Origin: Byssochlamys sp. IMV 00236
Lineage: Eukaryota > Ascomycota > Eurotiomycetes > Eurotiales > Thermoascaceae
NCBI GenBank assembly: GCA_001931875.2
Contig: MSJH02000842.1
Span: 1 to 64,000, forward strand
Reading direction: 5' to 3'
DNA: 64,000 nucleotides
The translations under genes and the position numbers were made by a program. Positions 1-13,600 of this stretch are shown here, piece by piece; positions within the stretch are counted from its first letter, which is position 1, and the number at the start of each line of letters is the position of its first letter. The notes beneath the pieces were generated by a model, which was not told the origin of the DNA, ran no database searches, and worked only from the letters and a program-made list of their open reading frames with translations.

Positions 1-1563
1 ATATTATAAATATTAATAATATCTTTATAGAATTAATATTAAAAAAAAAGATTTATATAATATCTTTATTAAGAATAAATATATTACTAAAAATAATAAT
101 AAAAGTTTTTTAATCTCTATATAATTTAAAATAAGCTATAAGAGATTAAAATTAAACTTATATAAAAATATTTTAAAAAATAGGTTTTATATAGATTAAT
201 ATTAATCTATACTTATTATAATACTTAAAGAAAGAGATTTTACTCTTAATATATATTAATAATATTTTAATTAGTATAAAATAAATAAAGAATATTTACT
301 AATTTAAATAAAAGTTTAAATTAATATATAAGATAAAGGACTTAAAAAAAGTAAAGAAAATTTTTAATATTTAAATTATTTAAAATAAGTAAGACTAAAT
401 ATTAATAATAGACTAATCTTATTATATTAAGAAACTCTTATTATAATATAAAATAAGTAAAAAAAAGGTATATCTAGTTAGTATCTTATTAAATAGATAT
501 AACTCTTTAAAACTATTTAGCCCTTAAAATAAAAAAATAAACTAAAAAGAATATTAAAAGATTATTAATAGCTTAATTTATTTAATAATTCTAATAAGAC
601 TAAATATTATATTTATAATAAATAGATTAAATTAATATTTATTAAATCTATTTAAAAGATACTTTAAAATATTAAAGTTCTTTATAAGATACTTATAATT
701 AACTATATATTTTAATCTTAAGTTTAATATAAACTAAGACTAGTAACTTATTAAATACTTAGATTTAAATTATATAATAGATAAGACTAATTAAATATTA
801 ATCTTAGGGAATATTTTTACTTTAACTAATAGCTTAATAAGCTAATTAAGTAAAAAATAAAAATCTATTATAACTTTAACTATAGAGACTAAATATATAG
901 CTATATATTAAGCTATAAAGTAGTTTTAATAATTAACCCTTTTTTTAAGAGATATAAGATATAGATATTATATTAATCTAAATAAATTTAAACTAATAAT
1001 AAAAAAAGAGTAAGTTTTTATTATTAATTCTCTAGTTAAAGTCTATAAAGATAATTAAGTATTACTATTATTAATTAGAGATACCTATATTTATAAGAGA
1101 TTAAAATATATTAATATTATATACTACTATATATATAACCTGCATTAAAAAAATAAGATTAATATTAAATTTATTAAAATATAAGATATAATAATAAATA
1201 GTTTTATTAAATTACTATTAAAGGCAGACTTTTTAAAATTTTTAAGTTAACTAAGATTAATTAATCTAGTAAGTTTAAACTAAAGAGAAGTATTATAAAA
1301 TAGTAGTTAAGACTAGTAAATTTTAATATAATAAAGATTTTATTTTAAAAAAATCTTTAAAAATAATTTTATTTTAATAAAATTAAGTAACTTAAAGAAA
1401 CTATTTCTTAAGTTTTATATAAAATCTATTACCCTAAGTAAGAATATATAAATATACTTTATATTTACTATATATACTAATACTCTTTCTCTTTAAGTAT
1501 TATTAGTCTTTTAAGCTATTAGATTAGTCTAGGGAATTTTTTTTAAACTTATTCTTTTTAACT
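1..1563 (+). mobile_element. Ty1/copia retrotransposon C1, copy a: RIP-degraded 3' half
   Basis: Only the downstream half lies in the window; the 5' part is cut by the window edge. Reading the + strand through TAA/TAG stops gives copia reverse transcriptase (about 1-480), RNase H (about 800-1250) and a 3' LTR at 1291-1563. RNase H is recognisable by a KHINI-x-YYYIYNL-like stretch near 1100-1145, followed by an IADSF-like stretch matching the copia 'ADxLTK' tail. Every inactivating change is of the CAA/CAG/TGG-to-stop type expected from RIP. It is followed directly by a GypA integrase fragment, into which it appears to have inserted. Confidence 0.85.
1291..1563 (+). repeat. C1 3' LTR (273 bp)
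   Basis: It begins TATTATAAAATAG (RIPed from TGTTAT...) right after a purine-rich stretch (AAAGAGAAG), as expected of a 3' LTR after its polypurine tract, and ends CTTTTTAACT. The same sequence recurs at 2101-2373, 6912-7187, 15015-15287 and 53513-53787 on this strand, and reversed at 16897-17205, 22123-22460, 39276-39550 and 53028-53300. Confidence 0.85.
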
Positions 1564-2100
1564 AATGCTTAATTATCTTACTTATAATTTAAATAAACCT
1601 AGAGATAATATTTTAATATTTAGTTCTATTTTTTAATTTAACTATTAATCTAAAAGTAAAATATAATACTTAAAAATTTAATAATTTAAATATAGTAATA
1701 AAGTTTTATCTATTATTTATTAATAAATAATACTTCTTTATTTAATATAATTAATTATAGAGGTTTAAAGTAATTATAGATATAATTTATAATAAGATTA
1801 GCTATTTTATTTACCTTTAATATTTTATAAGTAAAAATATAAAATATTATTTTTAAGTAGTAATTTATAATTATTAATATTAAATTATAGATAATTTTTT
1901 ATTTCTTAGATAATAATAGTCTTATTATAAAATTTATTAAAATATTTTATTATAGTTATATTAGAATTAATAGAGATTTTAGCTTTTTATATAGCTTATA
2001 TTATAGAGTTTAATTTTTTTAGTAAATATTATATATAGATATTATTTCTATATATTTTATACTATTTTAAGCTAGTTAAATCTTCTTTAAAATAGCTTTT
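1564..2100 (-). pseudogene. GypA copy 1, integrase segment (Ty3/gypsy, RIP-degraded)
   Basis: This segment aligns closely with about 46075-46610 of the complete GypA copy 2, which encodes the integrase zinc-binding and catalytic core on the - strand. It is cut off on the left by C1 copy a and on the right by the C1 complex at 2101. The sequence resumes at 15288, so 1564-2100 and 15288-30760 are one element split by later insertions. The last five bases (CTTTT, 2096-2100) are one half of the target duplication of the inserted C1 complex. The 3' LTR of this copy is not present in the window. Confidence 0.8.
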
Positions 2101-2373
2101 TATTACGAAATAATAATTAAGACTAGTAAATTCTAGTATAATAAAGATTTTACTTTAAGGAAATCTTTAAGAATAATTTTACTTTAGTAAAATTAAGTAG
2201 CTTAAAAAAACTATTTCTTAAGCTTTATATAAAATCTATTACCTTAACTAAAAATATATAAATATACTTTATATTTACTATATATACTAATACTCTTTTT
2301 CTTTAAATATTATTAGCTTTTTAAGCTATTAGATTAATCTAGGGAATTTTATTTAAACTTATTCTTTTTAACT
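2101..2373 (+). repeat. C1 copy b 5' LTR
   Basis: It starts TATTACGAAATAA and ends CTTTTTAACT, and is preceded by the target duplication CTTTT (2096-2100). The next bases (TAATTATAAGCCTAAG) occupy the primer-binding-site position and recur next to the 5' LTR of C1 copy f. Confidence 0.85.
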
Positions 2374-4010
2374 AATTATAAGCCTAAGTTTATAATAATT
2401 TAAGAGAAATAGCTATATAGTAAAAACTATTTTATCTTAAATATTTAAGTTTAAATTAGTAATAATAAGCTATCTTTATATAAGAGAATTTATAATAAGA
2501 TTATTTTAATACTATATTAGATATTAAATTTAATAGAGGTTAAATCTTATTAAAGGTTAAAGTATTAATTTACTATTATTATATCTTTAATAAATAATAT
2601 AAAAAATAAAAATAAAAAACCTATTTTTACCTTTTTAAAGGAGAATTATAAGAAATAGTTTATTTATATAAAAAGATAGCTTATTAATAAAGATTATTAA
2701 AGAGCTATTAAGTTTATTAAAAGACTATATAATAATTAATTTAATAAGGTTAATATAGCTATTTAATATTAAATTACTAAATATTTATCTAAAGATAATT
2801 AAAATAAATTTATTAACTCTAATAATATATATATATTATAAAAGGCTCTATAAGTAAAATATATAAAAACTCTCTTTAATTAAAAATATTAATTTATTTA
2901 ATTATTTATATATTTTTAAATAACTCCTAAATAAATAATTTTAAATATTTAAAATTAGTTATAATAAATAGAAAAGAGAATTATAATATTTAATAGTATA
3001 ATATTTTTTTTAATTAAGCTTAAGGCTAAAATATAATAATTATTTTTAATATTACTTAAAGAATATATTATAATTAAGGCAATAATTAATATATATAAAA
3101 ATTTAAAGACAGATAATATTTTAGCTATTCTAGAAGAAATAAAGACTTAATTTTAAATAAAACTAATTACTATATTCTTAATAAAAAATAGACAAACCCT
3201 TATTAAATACTATATCTATAAGAAAGATTATTATATTAAAGATTACTTATTTTTATTTACTGCTTAAAAAAGTATAAGAAATAGCTAAAGATAAAAAAAG
3301 AAGTCTTTTAAATAAATATTTAATAATCTTATTATTTAAAATAAGATAATAATAAAGATAATTAATAAAATCTATAAAAAGATTTAATTCTTAAAGAATA
3401 AAAAATTAAAAAATAAAAAGTAGAGAATATATAATATAGAAAAAATCTTAAATACTAAAAAAAGCTAATCTTAATTAAAATTTTTAGCCTTAATTATTTT
3501 TAATAACTAAGTTTTATATAAAATTATTTATTTTTTAAAAGATATTATTAATAAGAATTTATTTTAATAATATATAGATAATAATATTAGTTTATATATA
3601 ATTAATAAAAACTATTATTTTAAAGAACTATTAATTTAAATTTAATAGAGATATATTTATATAGGCGGAGGAATCTTATATTTAAAATATATAGAAATAG
3701 TTATTTTAAAAAATAAGAATAAGAAAGTATTAAACTTAAAAAATATATTACTTATATTAAACCTTAGGGTAAATCTCTTATTAACTAAGATATTCTACTA
3801 ATAGTTAAATATATATAAATACTTTAATAAAAGAATAATATCTATATTAAATAAATTAGATAAAGTTATAATTTAAGATATTATTAAATATAGAGTTTAT
3901 ATTATTAAAAGAGTCTTCTTAAATTAAATACTTAAGTTATAGTATATACTTATTATATTACTCTCTATTAAAGATACTCTTAATACTATAATTATAGATT
4001 AAAAAGAAGG

Positions 4011-4109
4011 ATTTTATTAAAATAAAATTAAGGAAAAAGAAAAATTTTATTAAAATAAAATTAAGAAAAAAGAAGAATTTTATTAAAATAAAATTAAGGA
4101 AAAGTATTA
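4011..4109 (+). repeat. 33-bp tandem repeat, three units, inside C1 copy b
   Basis: Three consecutive units start at 4011, 4044 and 4077, each beginning ATTTTATTAAAATAAAATTA. The period of 33 bp (11 codons) keeps the reading frame in the stretch just before the integrase. The C1 copy at 51360-51400 has only about one unit, so copy number varies between elements. Confidence 0.8.
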
Positions 4110-6482
4110 ATTATAGTATAAGAGAATTAACTATCTTAAACTTAAAAAGATTAGAAACTTATATAACTTAATTATATTAAAAAAGCCTATTAAAGTAATA
4201 ATAAACTATTAGTATATAATATATATTATAGCTAATATTAGAAATAAAAAAGAGATTACTAATATATAAAAGGTTAATATTCTTAAACTTATTTATATAA
4301 ATATATATAATTAAATATTAGAATTTAAAAATAAATATATTTACTTCTTAATAATTATAAATAACTTTTTAAGAAAAATATAGATATTTTTAATAAGAGC
4401 TAAATCTAATACTGCCTCTATTTTAAATAAATAGAAGAAAGAAGTTAAGATAATAATAAGTCTCTAAATTCTTAGTATATAATTAGATAATATATTAGAA
4501 TTTAAAATTTTTTTTAAGATTTAAAGGAAATAGTTTAGTATTTATTATAAACTAATAGTTCTATATATATTAATATAAAATAAAGCTATAGAATAAGTAT
4601 ATTAAACTATTAAAAAAGAAATAAGAGTTATATTTAAAAATTTAAACCTTCTAATTAAATTATAGGTAGAAATAGCTTAAACTAATATATATATTAGAAA
4701 TAAAGTATTAAATAAACTAATAGTTAATAGGGTTTAAATATTTTTAGAGAAAGCCTTTATTAGAGTTAAGCTATTAATTAATTATTTAAAAGTATAAAGA
4801 TATTAAGTAGTATTATATATAAACCTAGAATCTCTATTATAAAATATATAAAGGGATAAATTAATAGATTAAGGCAGAATCTATATTTTTATAAGATATA
4901 TTAAGAGAATAAATAAATAATAAAAAATTTAAGCTTTAAATATAAGAAAGACTATTAAAACCTATTAAGCTAAGTTCTTTAAGAATAAACTAAGAGAAGA
5001 TTTAAACCTTAAGATTCTTTAAAAATTATTACTAAATATAATATTAATAAAGAATTTAAGAGATTAATTAATAACCTAGCCTATTATCTTAAATATATAT
5101 ATATTTTTAAATAAAAAGAAGAATAGTATTAATAATTAGAAAGAGAAATATAAAGAAGTTTTAATTTTTTTAAAAAAGAAAAAGAAGTATTTTACTAAAA
5201 AGAAATTAAAATATTTCTTTAAAAAAAAAAGAAACTTTTTACTATAGTAAAATTATAGAATAAAAGAAAATATTTAATTATTCTTACTTTAATAATCTAA
5301 ATAATTATAAGAGTTTATAAATAAATTCCTTATTCTTATTAAGCAGATAAGTTATATCTTATATAGAAATTCTCTATATAATAAAGTATAAAAAAAAAGA
5401 GATTAAGTTACTAGATAATAAATAAGATATTAAAAAATTATATTAAGTAATACTTATATTAAATCTCCTATTTCTAGGCATTAATATAGATTAAGAGAAG
5501 ATATATTTAAAGTTAAAATAAATATACTCTAAGTAAATAAAACTTTTAAAGTAATTATATTATTACTAAAAGTTAATATTATAATTAGCTATTAAATATT
5601 AACTATAAAATATAATTTAAATAATTCCCTTTAAAAGCTTAAAGTATACTTTATTATTTAAAGATTTATTTAAAAATATAGTATTAATTTTAAGTATACC
5701 TTTACTCTTATCTTATAATATAATATATTATAAATATTCTTAGTTATTATTATAATAAAGGATTATAAGTACTATATTATAGATATTAATAATACCTTTA
5801 TAAAGTTAATATTAAAGGAGAAAATTTATATAGTATCTTTACTAGAAATAAATATACTATTAAAAATAATATTAAAAATTCTTTAATCTCTATATAGTTT
5901 AAAGTAAGCTATAAGGGATTAAAATAAAACCTATATAGAAATACTCTAGAAAATAGGTTTTATATAGATTAAATTAAACTAATATTAATCTATACTTATT
6001 ATAGTACTTAAAAAAAGAAATCTTACTTTTAGTATATATTAATAATATTCTAATTAGTATAAAGTAAATAGAGAATATTTATTAGTTTAAATAAGAGTTT
6101 AAATTAATATATAAGATAAAGGACTTAAGAGAAATAAAAAAGATTTTTAATATTTAAATTATTTAAAATAGGCAGGATTAAATATTAATAATAAATTAAT
6201 TTTATTATATTAAGAAACTCTTATTATAATATAGAATAAGTAAAAAGAAAGTATATTTAATTAGTATCTTATTAAATAAATATAACTCTTTAAAACTATT
6301 TAACCTTTAAAATAAAAGAGTAAATTAAAAAAAATATTAGAGAATTATTAATAGCTTAATTTACTTAATAATTTTAATAAAACTAGATATTATATTTATA
6401 ATAAATAGATTAAGTTAATATTTATTAGATTTATTTAAAAGGTATTTTAAAGTATTAAAGTCTCTTATAAGATATTTATAAT

Positions 6483-6652
6483 ATAAGGCGCTAGCCTTAG
6501 TAATGCCCCGCGAACCCCCGGGAACCCTCGACTACTAGGCTATATAGTTCGGTACTAGCTTAACTATGCTTAGGCGTAGTTATTATAGTCTTTTTAGCTG
6601 AGTAGTTAAAGGATCTAGTTTACGTAACCTAGAGCTAGCTAAGTCCTTAACA
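6483..6652. other. ~170-bp G+C-rich unRIPed filler replacing ~330 bp of copia RNase H
   Basis: The copia sequence is continuous up to about 6482 and resumes at about 6653. In between is a block with CpG-rich stretches (for example CCCCGCGAACCCCCGGG at 6505-6521) unlike anything around it. It holds a TATATAG at 6540-6546 and a tRNA box-A-like TAGCTGAGTAGTTAAAGG near 6595, but no convincing box B. No clear terminal inverted repeat or target duplication is visible. It may be filler DNA captured during break repair, or a short element below the RIP length threshold. Confidence 0.7.
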
Positions 6653-6911
6653 CTAATTAAGGTCTATAAAGATAATTAAATATTACTATTATTAATTAAA
6701 GATATTTATACTTATAAAAGATTAAAGTATATTAATATTATATATTATTATATATATAACTTATATTAAAAGAATAAGATTAGTATTAAATTTATTAGAA
6801 TATAGAATATAATAGCAGATAGTTTTATTAAACTATTATTAAAGGTAAATTTCTTAAAATTCTTAAATTAATTAAGATTAATTAATCTAATAAGTTTAGA
6901 TTAAGAAGAAA

Positions 6912-7187
6912 TATTATAAAATAGCAGTTAAGACTAGTAGTTTTTAATATAATAAAGATTTTATTTTAAAGAAGTTTTTAGTAATAATTTTATTTTAGTA
7001 AAATTAAGCAGTTTAAAAAAATTATTTTCTAAGCTCTATATAAAAATCTATTACCTTAACTAAAGAAATATATATATATTTTTTATATTTACTATATATG
7101 CTAATACTCTTTTTCTCTAAGTATTATTAGCCCTCTAAGATAGTTAAATAGTCTAAGGAATTTTATCTAAACTTATTCTTTTTAACT
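6912..7187 (+). repeat. C1 copy b 3' LTR
   Basis: This 276-bp copy of the C1 LTR begins TATTATAAAATAGCAG and ends CTTTTTAACT. It is followed immediately by reverse transcriptase sequence of another C1 copy rather than by the GypA host, so it was joined to a second copia fragment by recombination or a second insertion. Confidence 0.85.
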
Positions 7188-7674
7188 AAGTTTAAATTAA
7201 TATATAAAATAAAGAATTTAAAAGAAATAAAGAAAATCTTTAATATTTAAGTTATTTAAAATAAAAAGGACTAAATATTAATAATAGACTAATCTTACTA
7301 TATTAAGGAATTCTTATTATAATATAGAATAAGTAAGGAAAAAATATACTTAATTAGTATCTAATTAAATAGATATAATTTTTTAAAATTATTTAGCTCT
7401 TAAAATAAAAGAATAAATTAAAAAAAGTATTAAAAAATTATTAATAGCTTAATTTACTTAATAATTTTAATAAGACTAAATATTATATTTATAATAAGTA
7501 GATTAAGTTAATATCTATTAGATTTATTTAAAAAATACTTTAAGATATTAAAGTTCTTTATAAGATACTTATAATTAATTATATATTTTAATCTTAAGTT
7601 TAATATAAACTAAGACTAGTAACTTATTAAGTATTTAGACTTAAATTATATAATAGATAAAACTAATTAAATAT

Positions 7675-7684
7675 TAATTTTAAG
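7675..7684. repeat. 10-bp target-site duplication TAATTTTAAG, left copy
   Basis: The same ten bases stand at 14523-14532 and continue copia sequence on both sides. C1 copy a has the uninterrupted site as TAATCTTAGG around 800, the expected sequence apart from RIP-type transitions. Confidence 0.85.
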
Positions 7685-10600
7685 CGGGATATAGCTTAGC
7701 CTAGCTGGGGCTAAGCTTAGCCTACTTAAAAAGCTCAGCCTACTTAAGAAAAATCTAGGTTTAGCTTAAATACTAAGTTAGTTTTAATATAGCATTTAAG
7801 TAGGCTTAGTATATATATAGCTTATATAACTTATAATAAAGTTTTTATATTATATTATAATAAACTATATTTATTAGAAACTATATATAATATATATTTT
7901 ATACTATATTATAGTATATGCTAAGTATAAGTTAGAGCAATACTAGGATATATATAGGGAGCTAGAACTAATATTATTCTATACAGTTTATTAAGGCAGT
8001 ATATATAAAGGCAGTTATTAAGTATATGCTAAAGCAATATTAAAATCCTATTATATAGAAGTTTATATTATTTATATTATTTTTAACCTCTCTAATAATA
8101 TCTTTACCCTGCCTTTATAATACTATAGTTTATTCTTTTATATTACTGCTATATAACTATAAAAATACTACTATATTTAAAGAAACTCCTTATTTATAAT
8201 ATAATTTTATTAGCAGATAATCTAATAAACTATAGATATTATTATAATAAATATATCTCTGCTTAATATTAAGCATATATTAAATAAAAATAGGCCTAGT
8301 TCCTAACTTAAATTTAATATAGATCTTAGATTTATATATTATAGCTAAGCAGGAAAATAAAAAATTTAATAAGCAGATATTATATATATATTAGAAGCGC
8401 GCTAAATATAAATAGTGCCTATAATTATTGCTAAAAAAAATACTTATACGCTAACCTCTAGATCTTCTATCTTAAGCATAAATAAGAATATATAAGTCCT
8501 TTCTTTAAAATTAACTAAGTATATACTAAGCTTCTATAGTTATTAAATATAAATAAATATAAATAGCCCGCTTATATATAGTAAAGTTATTAATTTATAG
8601 CCTATTATAAGTCTAATATAAGTTTTATATATATATAATATACTAATAGTTAAAGTTATAATACTATATAAGGACCGCATACTTAAAGGCGAATATATTA
8701 TTATCCTTAATATATACTAGATATATATTAATCTGCTATAGTATTAAACTGCAGTATAGAGACTAATAATATAATTATAGATAAAAAAATAATTAAGCTA
8801 TAATAAATTTAAAATCTATTCTATATATATTAAAGCTATACTAATAATATATAATATACTAATTAAATATATTTTGCTTAGTAAATAATAAAATACTAAT
8901 TTTATTTATAAACTATAGTAAGTCTTAGGCATATATAAAGCTTATATTAAGCTAATATTTCTTCTAGTATAAGAAGTATACTGATTAAGAATATTATTAT
9001 ATTTTATAAAAAAATAGCTTATACTAATAATAAGTTTAAAAATAGCTACAGGAGTTAATTTTATTAAAAAATAAATTTAGTATATATTAATATATAAATA
9101 GGATTTATATACTATCTTCTTTGCTATTTATATTGCTATTTATATTATTATTTATATATAACTTATAACTCTTAGTAGGCTTTTTAAATATATTTAGTAT
9201 ATATCTAATATTAACTTTAATTAATCTCGGCCTTTATTCTAGTATCTTATACCTTTATTAACTCTATCTTATAAGCGCGTAGTAAATATACTCTTACCTA
9301 TATTATATATATACTAACCTTATATAAACTAAAAATATCTTATTACTATAAAATAATAATAATAGAAGTAATAATAAGTAGCCTTCTAATTTATTTTATA
9401 TATATATTAAACTAAATTATAATATAGGTTTTATCTTAACTTTATTAAAGCGCAGATAATCTATATCTTATAATAAATATATAAGTAAATATACTACTAA
9501 TAAAAAAATATTAATTAAACTAAAGTATAGCTATACTTATAATTATAGTTATAAATATCCTTATAATATTAATAGCCGCAGTATTAAGTTTATTAATAAG
9601 TTCTTCTCTTCTATATATAAAGTATATACTAAGTTTATATTTATAAGTTATAATCTTTTCTTTTAAAGATAAGTTTTTAGAGGCCTTAAATATATAGATA
9701 TTTAAGCCTAGCTCTCTCTTAAGCATATATTTAATGCCAAACTTCAGTTTAATATTAAGCTTTTATACTTAAAAATTATTAATACCGAACTTTAGTTTAA
9801 TACTAAATTCTTATACTTAAAAACTATTTTTCTATATCTTTAAATAATTATAATATAATATTCTTTATTTTTTTATTTATTCTTATTATAGGGGAAAAAG
9901 AAATATATATATATATATTTATTATATAACTATAGCTATATAAATATATATATTTATTATATAAACTATTATAATAATCTTTCTCTTTCTTACTTAAATT
10001 CTTATTATCTTTACTCTATTATTTCTCTTAATTAAATAATAAAATTAGTCTCTACTATTTCTTTTAATAAGGGTCCTCTATTATAGTATATATAAGCTCT
10101 ATTTTATTTAGAATCTATACTTAACTCCTAGATAATATATACTAAATATAGAGTTAATATATATTCTAGATTAAAACTAGTAGAGCTATCTAAATTTAAT
10201 AAAGGGATTTAAACCCTTTTAGATATTAAAATAATATTAAATTAAACTTAGCCTTAAATATAATTAAAACCTTTAGGTCTACTCCTTCTTTAACCTCTAT
10301 TTAATATATACTCTTTACTTAATCTATATTAAGAATAATAATTTAAGTTTAATTTTTTAGAGCTTAGCTTAATTTACTTAGTCCTAGATTAAACCTAACT
10401 CTAATAATAACTAAAACCTTTAGATTAACCCCTTTTTTAACCTTTATTTAATATATATTCTGCATTTAATCTATATTAAGAATAATAATCTAAGTCTAAT
10501 TTTTTAGAGCTTAGCTTAATCTGCTTAATCTTAAATTAAACCTAGCTTTAATAATAACTAGAACCTCTAAATTAACCCCTTTCTTAACCTTTATTTAATA

Positions 10601-13600
10601 TATACTTTATATTTAATCTGTATTAAGAAATATAATCTAAGTCTAATTCTTTAGAGCTTAGCTTAGTCTGCTTAGTCCTAAATTAAATCTAGCTCTAATA
10701 ATAATTAAAACCTCTAGGTTAATTTCTTTTTTAATCTCTTCCTTAACCTCTATTTAATATATACTCTATATTTAATCTATATTAAGAATAATAATCTAAG
10801 TCTAATTATTTAGAGCTTAGCTTAGTTTACTTAATCCTAGATTAAACCTAGCTTTAATAATAACTAAAATCTCTAAATTAACCCTTTCCTTAACCTCTAT
10901 TTAATATATACTCTATACTTAATCTATATTAAGAATAATAATCTAAGTCTAATTTTTTAAAACTTAGCTTAGTCTGCTTAATCCTAAATTAAATCTAGCT
11001 CTAATAATAATTAAAACCTCTAGATTAATTTCTTTTTTAACCTCTGCTTAATATATACTCTATAGATATTTTATCTCTAGCTAATATATATTTAGCAAAA
11101 GGTTTAGATAAAGATATTAAAATAATCTTAAAATTAATATCTTTATTAAAAGATTAATTATTACTATTATTTAAAGATATATTATAAGGATTATTAGGAT
11201 TAAATAGTAAATAAGATTAATTTATTTAATAATTAATAGCTCTTTAATTCTATTAGTTTAAAAGATATATTCAGCATATATTTAAAGGTATATTAAACTT
11301 TTATCTTACTATTTCTCTATATCTATTAAGAGATCTATATAATATTATTATAATTTTGCTATATATTATTAATACTATAGCTAAAAAGCTCTTATTATTT
11401 AGTAATATCTTCTATATATTATTATAGACTAAATATAAATTAGCCTTATTAGTATTTAATCTATACTAAACAGATATTAAGTATATACTAAATATAGATA
11501 TATTATTAAATAGCCCCTAGTAAAGATAAATTTCTCCTTATATTATAATTATCTTAAAAGTAACTACTTTTAAATAATCTAATATACTTTTAAGTATAAC
11601 TCTACTATTTAAAAGAGATTTTTAATATTTTCTATAATAATATAGTAAGAATCTATAGTTTTATTTTGCTTTAAAGCTATTTTTTAATATCTAGATATTC
11701 CTTACCCTATTAGTATATAGTTTAAAGGATTTCTTAGTAAAAATATAGATCCTATAAATATTTTAGTTAATAAATAAGAGGATAAAATCTTTTAAACTTC
11801 TTATAGAAATTGTATTTAATATATATTTAATAAAAGATAAATATATGCTTAAGATATTTTTACTAGTTAAGAGAAGGATAAATAGAATATAAATAGTTAC
11901 TAAAACCTAAATATACTTAGCATATACTTTATATCTATTAAGATAATACTAATTAAGTGCTTATTTCTTATATATATCTATAGTAATAGTCTGTATCCCT
12001 TCTCTATTTAAAATATATGCCTATTAAATATATTAATATATAGCTTATAATAATATTTAAAATAATAATTTAAATATTTAAAAATATATATAATAAGTTT
12101 ATAAAGAGATAAAAGCATAGTAATAGGTATTAATCCCTAATATAAAGTTAGTATATACTAAACATATAATAAAGAGAAGTTAAATATATATCTAGCTTTA
12201 GAATTCTAGCTTAAGATTAAAAAGATATTTATATTTCTAAATATTATTTTATAAGCTAAATTTATTTTAAGATATTTAGCTTTTATAAATACTTTTACTT
12301 AAGCATTTATATAATAAATAATAATATATTCTCTAGTTTTACTAATATTAACTATATAAATTTATTATTTATTACTTTCTCTATATTAGTTAAACTTATA
12401 CTCTTATATAACCCCTATATAATATTAATATATATAAAACATATAATAAGAATAGATTTTAACTAGTAATATCTAAACTAAATAGATATTATAAAAGTTT
12501 TTATTTTTAAATTAAATAAGCAATTTTATCCTTAATATTTAAAGAAGCTCTAATTAAATTTAAAGCTTAACCTTAATATTTTTACTTAAACATATATACT
12601 TTAAAAAATATTAAGAATTTGTCTATAAGTATCTGGTCAGCATATATAGAATATAGGCTTAAAATATATATAATATATATATAGTTATAGTAAGAATATC
12701 TCCTTAATTAATTAAATCTATAAGTTCTTAAATAAAATCTTAACTTAACTTAGTTAATAATAGAAGAAAATATATATAATCTTTTTAATAAATAAGAAGA
12801 ATAAAAAGAAAATAATTCTAATTATAAGGAATAAAAATATTAATTAAAGTATTATATTCTTTATATAAGACTTTAAATATACCTTAAGGATAGTCGAATT
12901 TTAGACCTATAATTAGCATATGCCTAATATATATAGAGCAAATACCTACTACAAATTATGCGCCTTAAAATAATATAGTTAATATAAGTATAAGTAGATT
13001 AAATAGGAGTATTAATACTATATATCCTATAAGCTATTAAAGTATATAGATAAGATATATAAATTTAAGCTATATATATAGAGATAGCTTATATAATATA
13101 CTATAATTTAAAATTATTTACTAATAGGCAACTGATAAAGATAACTAATAGCTAAGAATATATTTAGTATATACTGAGATTAAATATAGAGTTAAACTTA
13201 CTTTATATTGTTTAAAGATTACTAGAATTTAATTTAAATATACCTATATTTTATTTTCTAGATAAAAATAATGCCCTGCTAATTATTAATTCTAAAAATA
13301 AAAAAATTTATTATATTAATTTTTAATTTCTCTTTTAAGAAATTTACTAGTAAAAATAATATTAGATATATAGCCTGCTTCTTTATAAAGTGTTTTAAAG
13401 ATATTTAGTTTAATATAGCTATATTTATAGTATTATTTAAGCATATATTCTAGCATATATTTGCAATATTTAATACTACTGCATTTATATGCCTAATAAT
13501 ATACCTTACTTTAAATTTTATCCTTTTTATCTTTTTAAAAAAGTAAGAGAGATAGAATCTTATAATTACCTTAAGTATAAAGCCTAAACTAGATTTAAGC

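Larger units (their letters stand above)
2101..7187 (+). mobile_element. Ty1/copia retrotransposon C1, copy b: near full length, RIPed
   Basis: The 5' LTR is 2101-2373 and the 3' LTR 6912-7187. Read through stops, the interior has the copia order. Gag (2374 to about 3260) ends in a degenerate CCHC knuckle (K-Y-Y-I-Y-K-K-D-Y-Y-I, cysteines lost to RIP). A protease and Gag-pre-integrase region follows (about 3570-4150, with NLRVNLL near 3760), then an integrase core (about 4250-4800), reverse transcriptase (about 5780-6480) and the RNase H tail (6653-6911). About 330 bp of RNase H are missing relative to copy a and replaced by an unrelated G+C-rich segment. The left flank CTTTT is matched after the LTR at 15287, not after 7187, so copies b and c behave as one insertion unit. 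Confidence 0.85.

Noticed and set aside
6594..6640. tRNA or tRNA-derived SINE in the G+C-rich filler
   Set aside because: Box A resemblance only; no box B at a proper distance and no cloverleaf could be drawn.
9520..9726. 68-codon open frame on the - strand
   Set aside because: It lies inside the RIPed DNA transposon, starts at a chance surviving ATG and has no recognisable domain; probably a remnant of a larger mutated frame or chance.
10231..11060. CRISPR array or centromeric satellite
   Set aside because: Eukaryotic context, units are contiguous without spacers, only six units, and spacing is codon-periodic inside a transposon.
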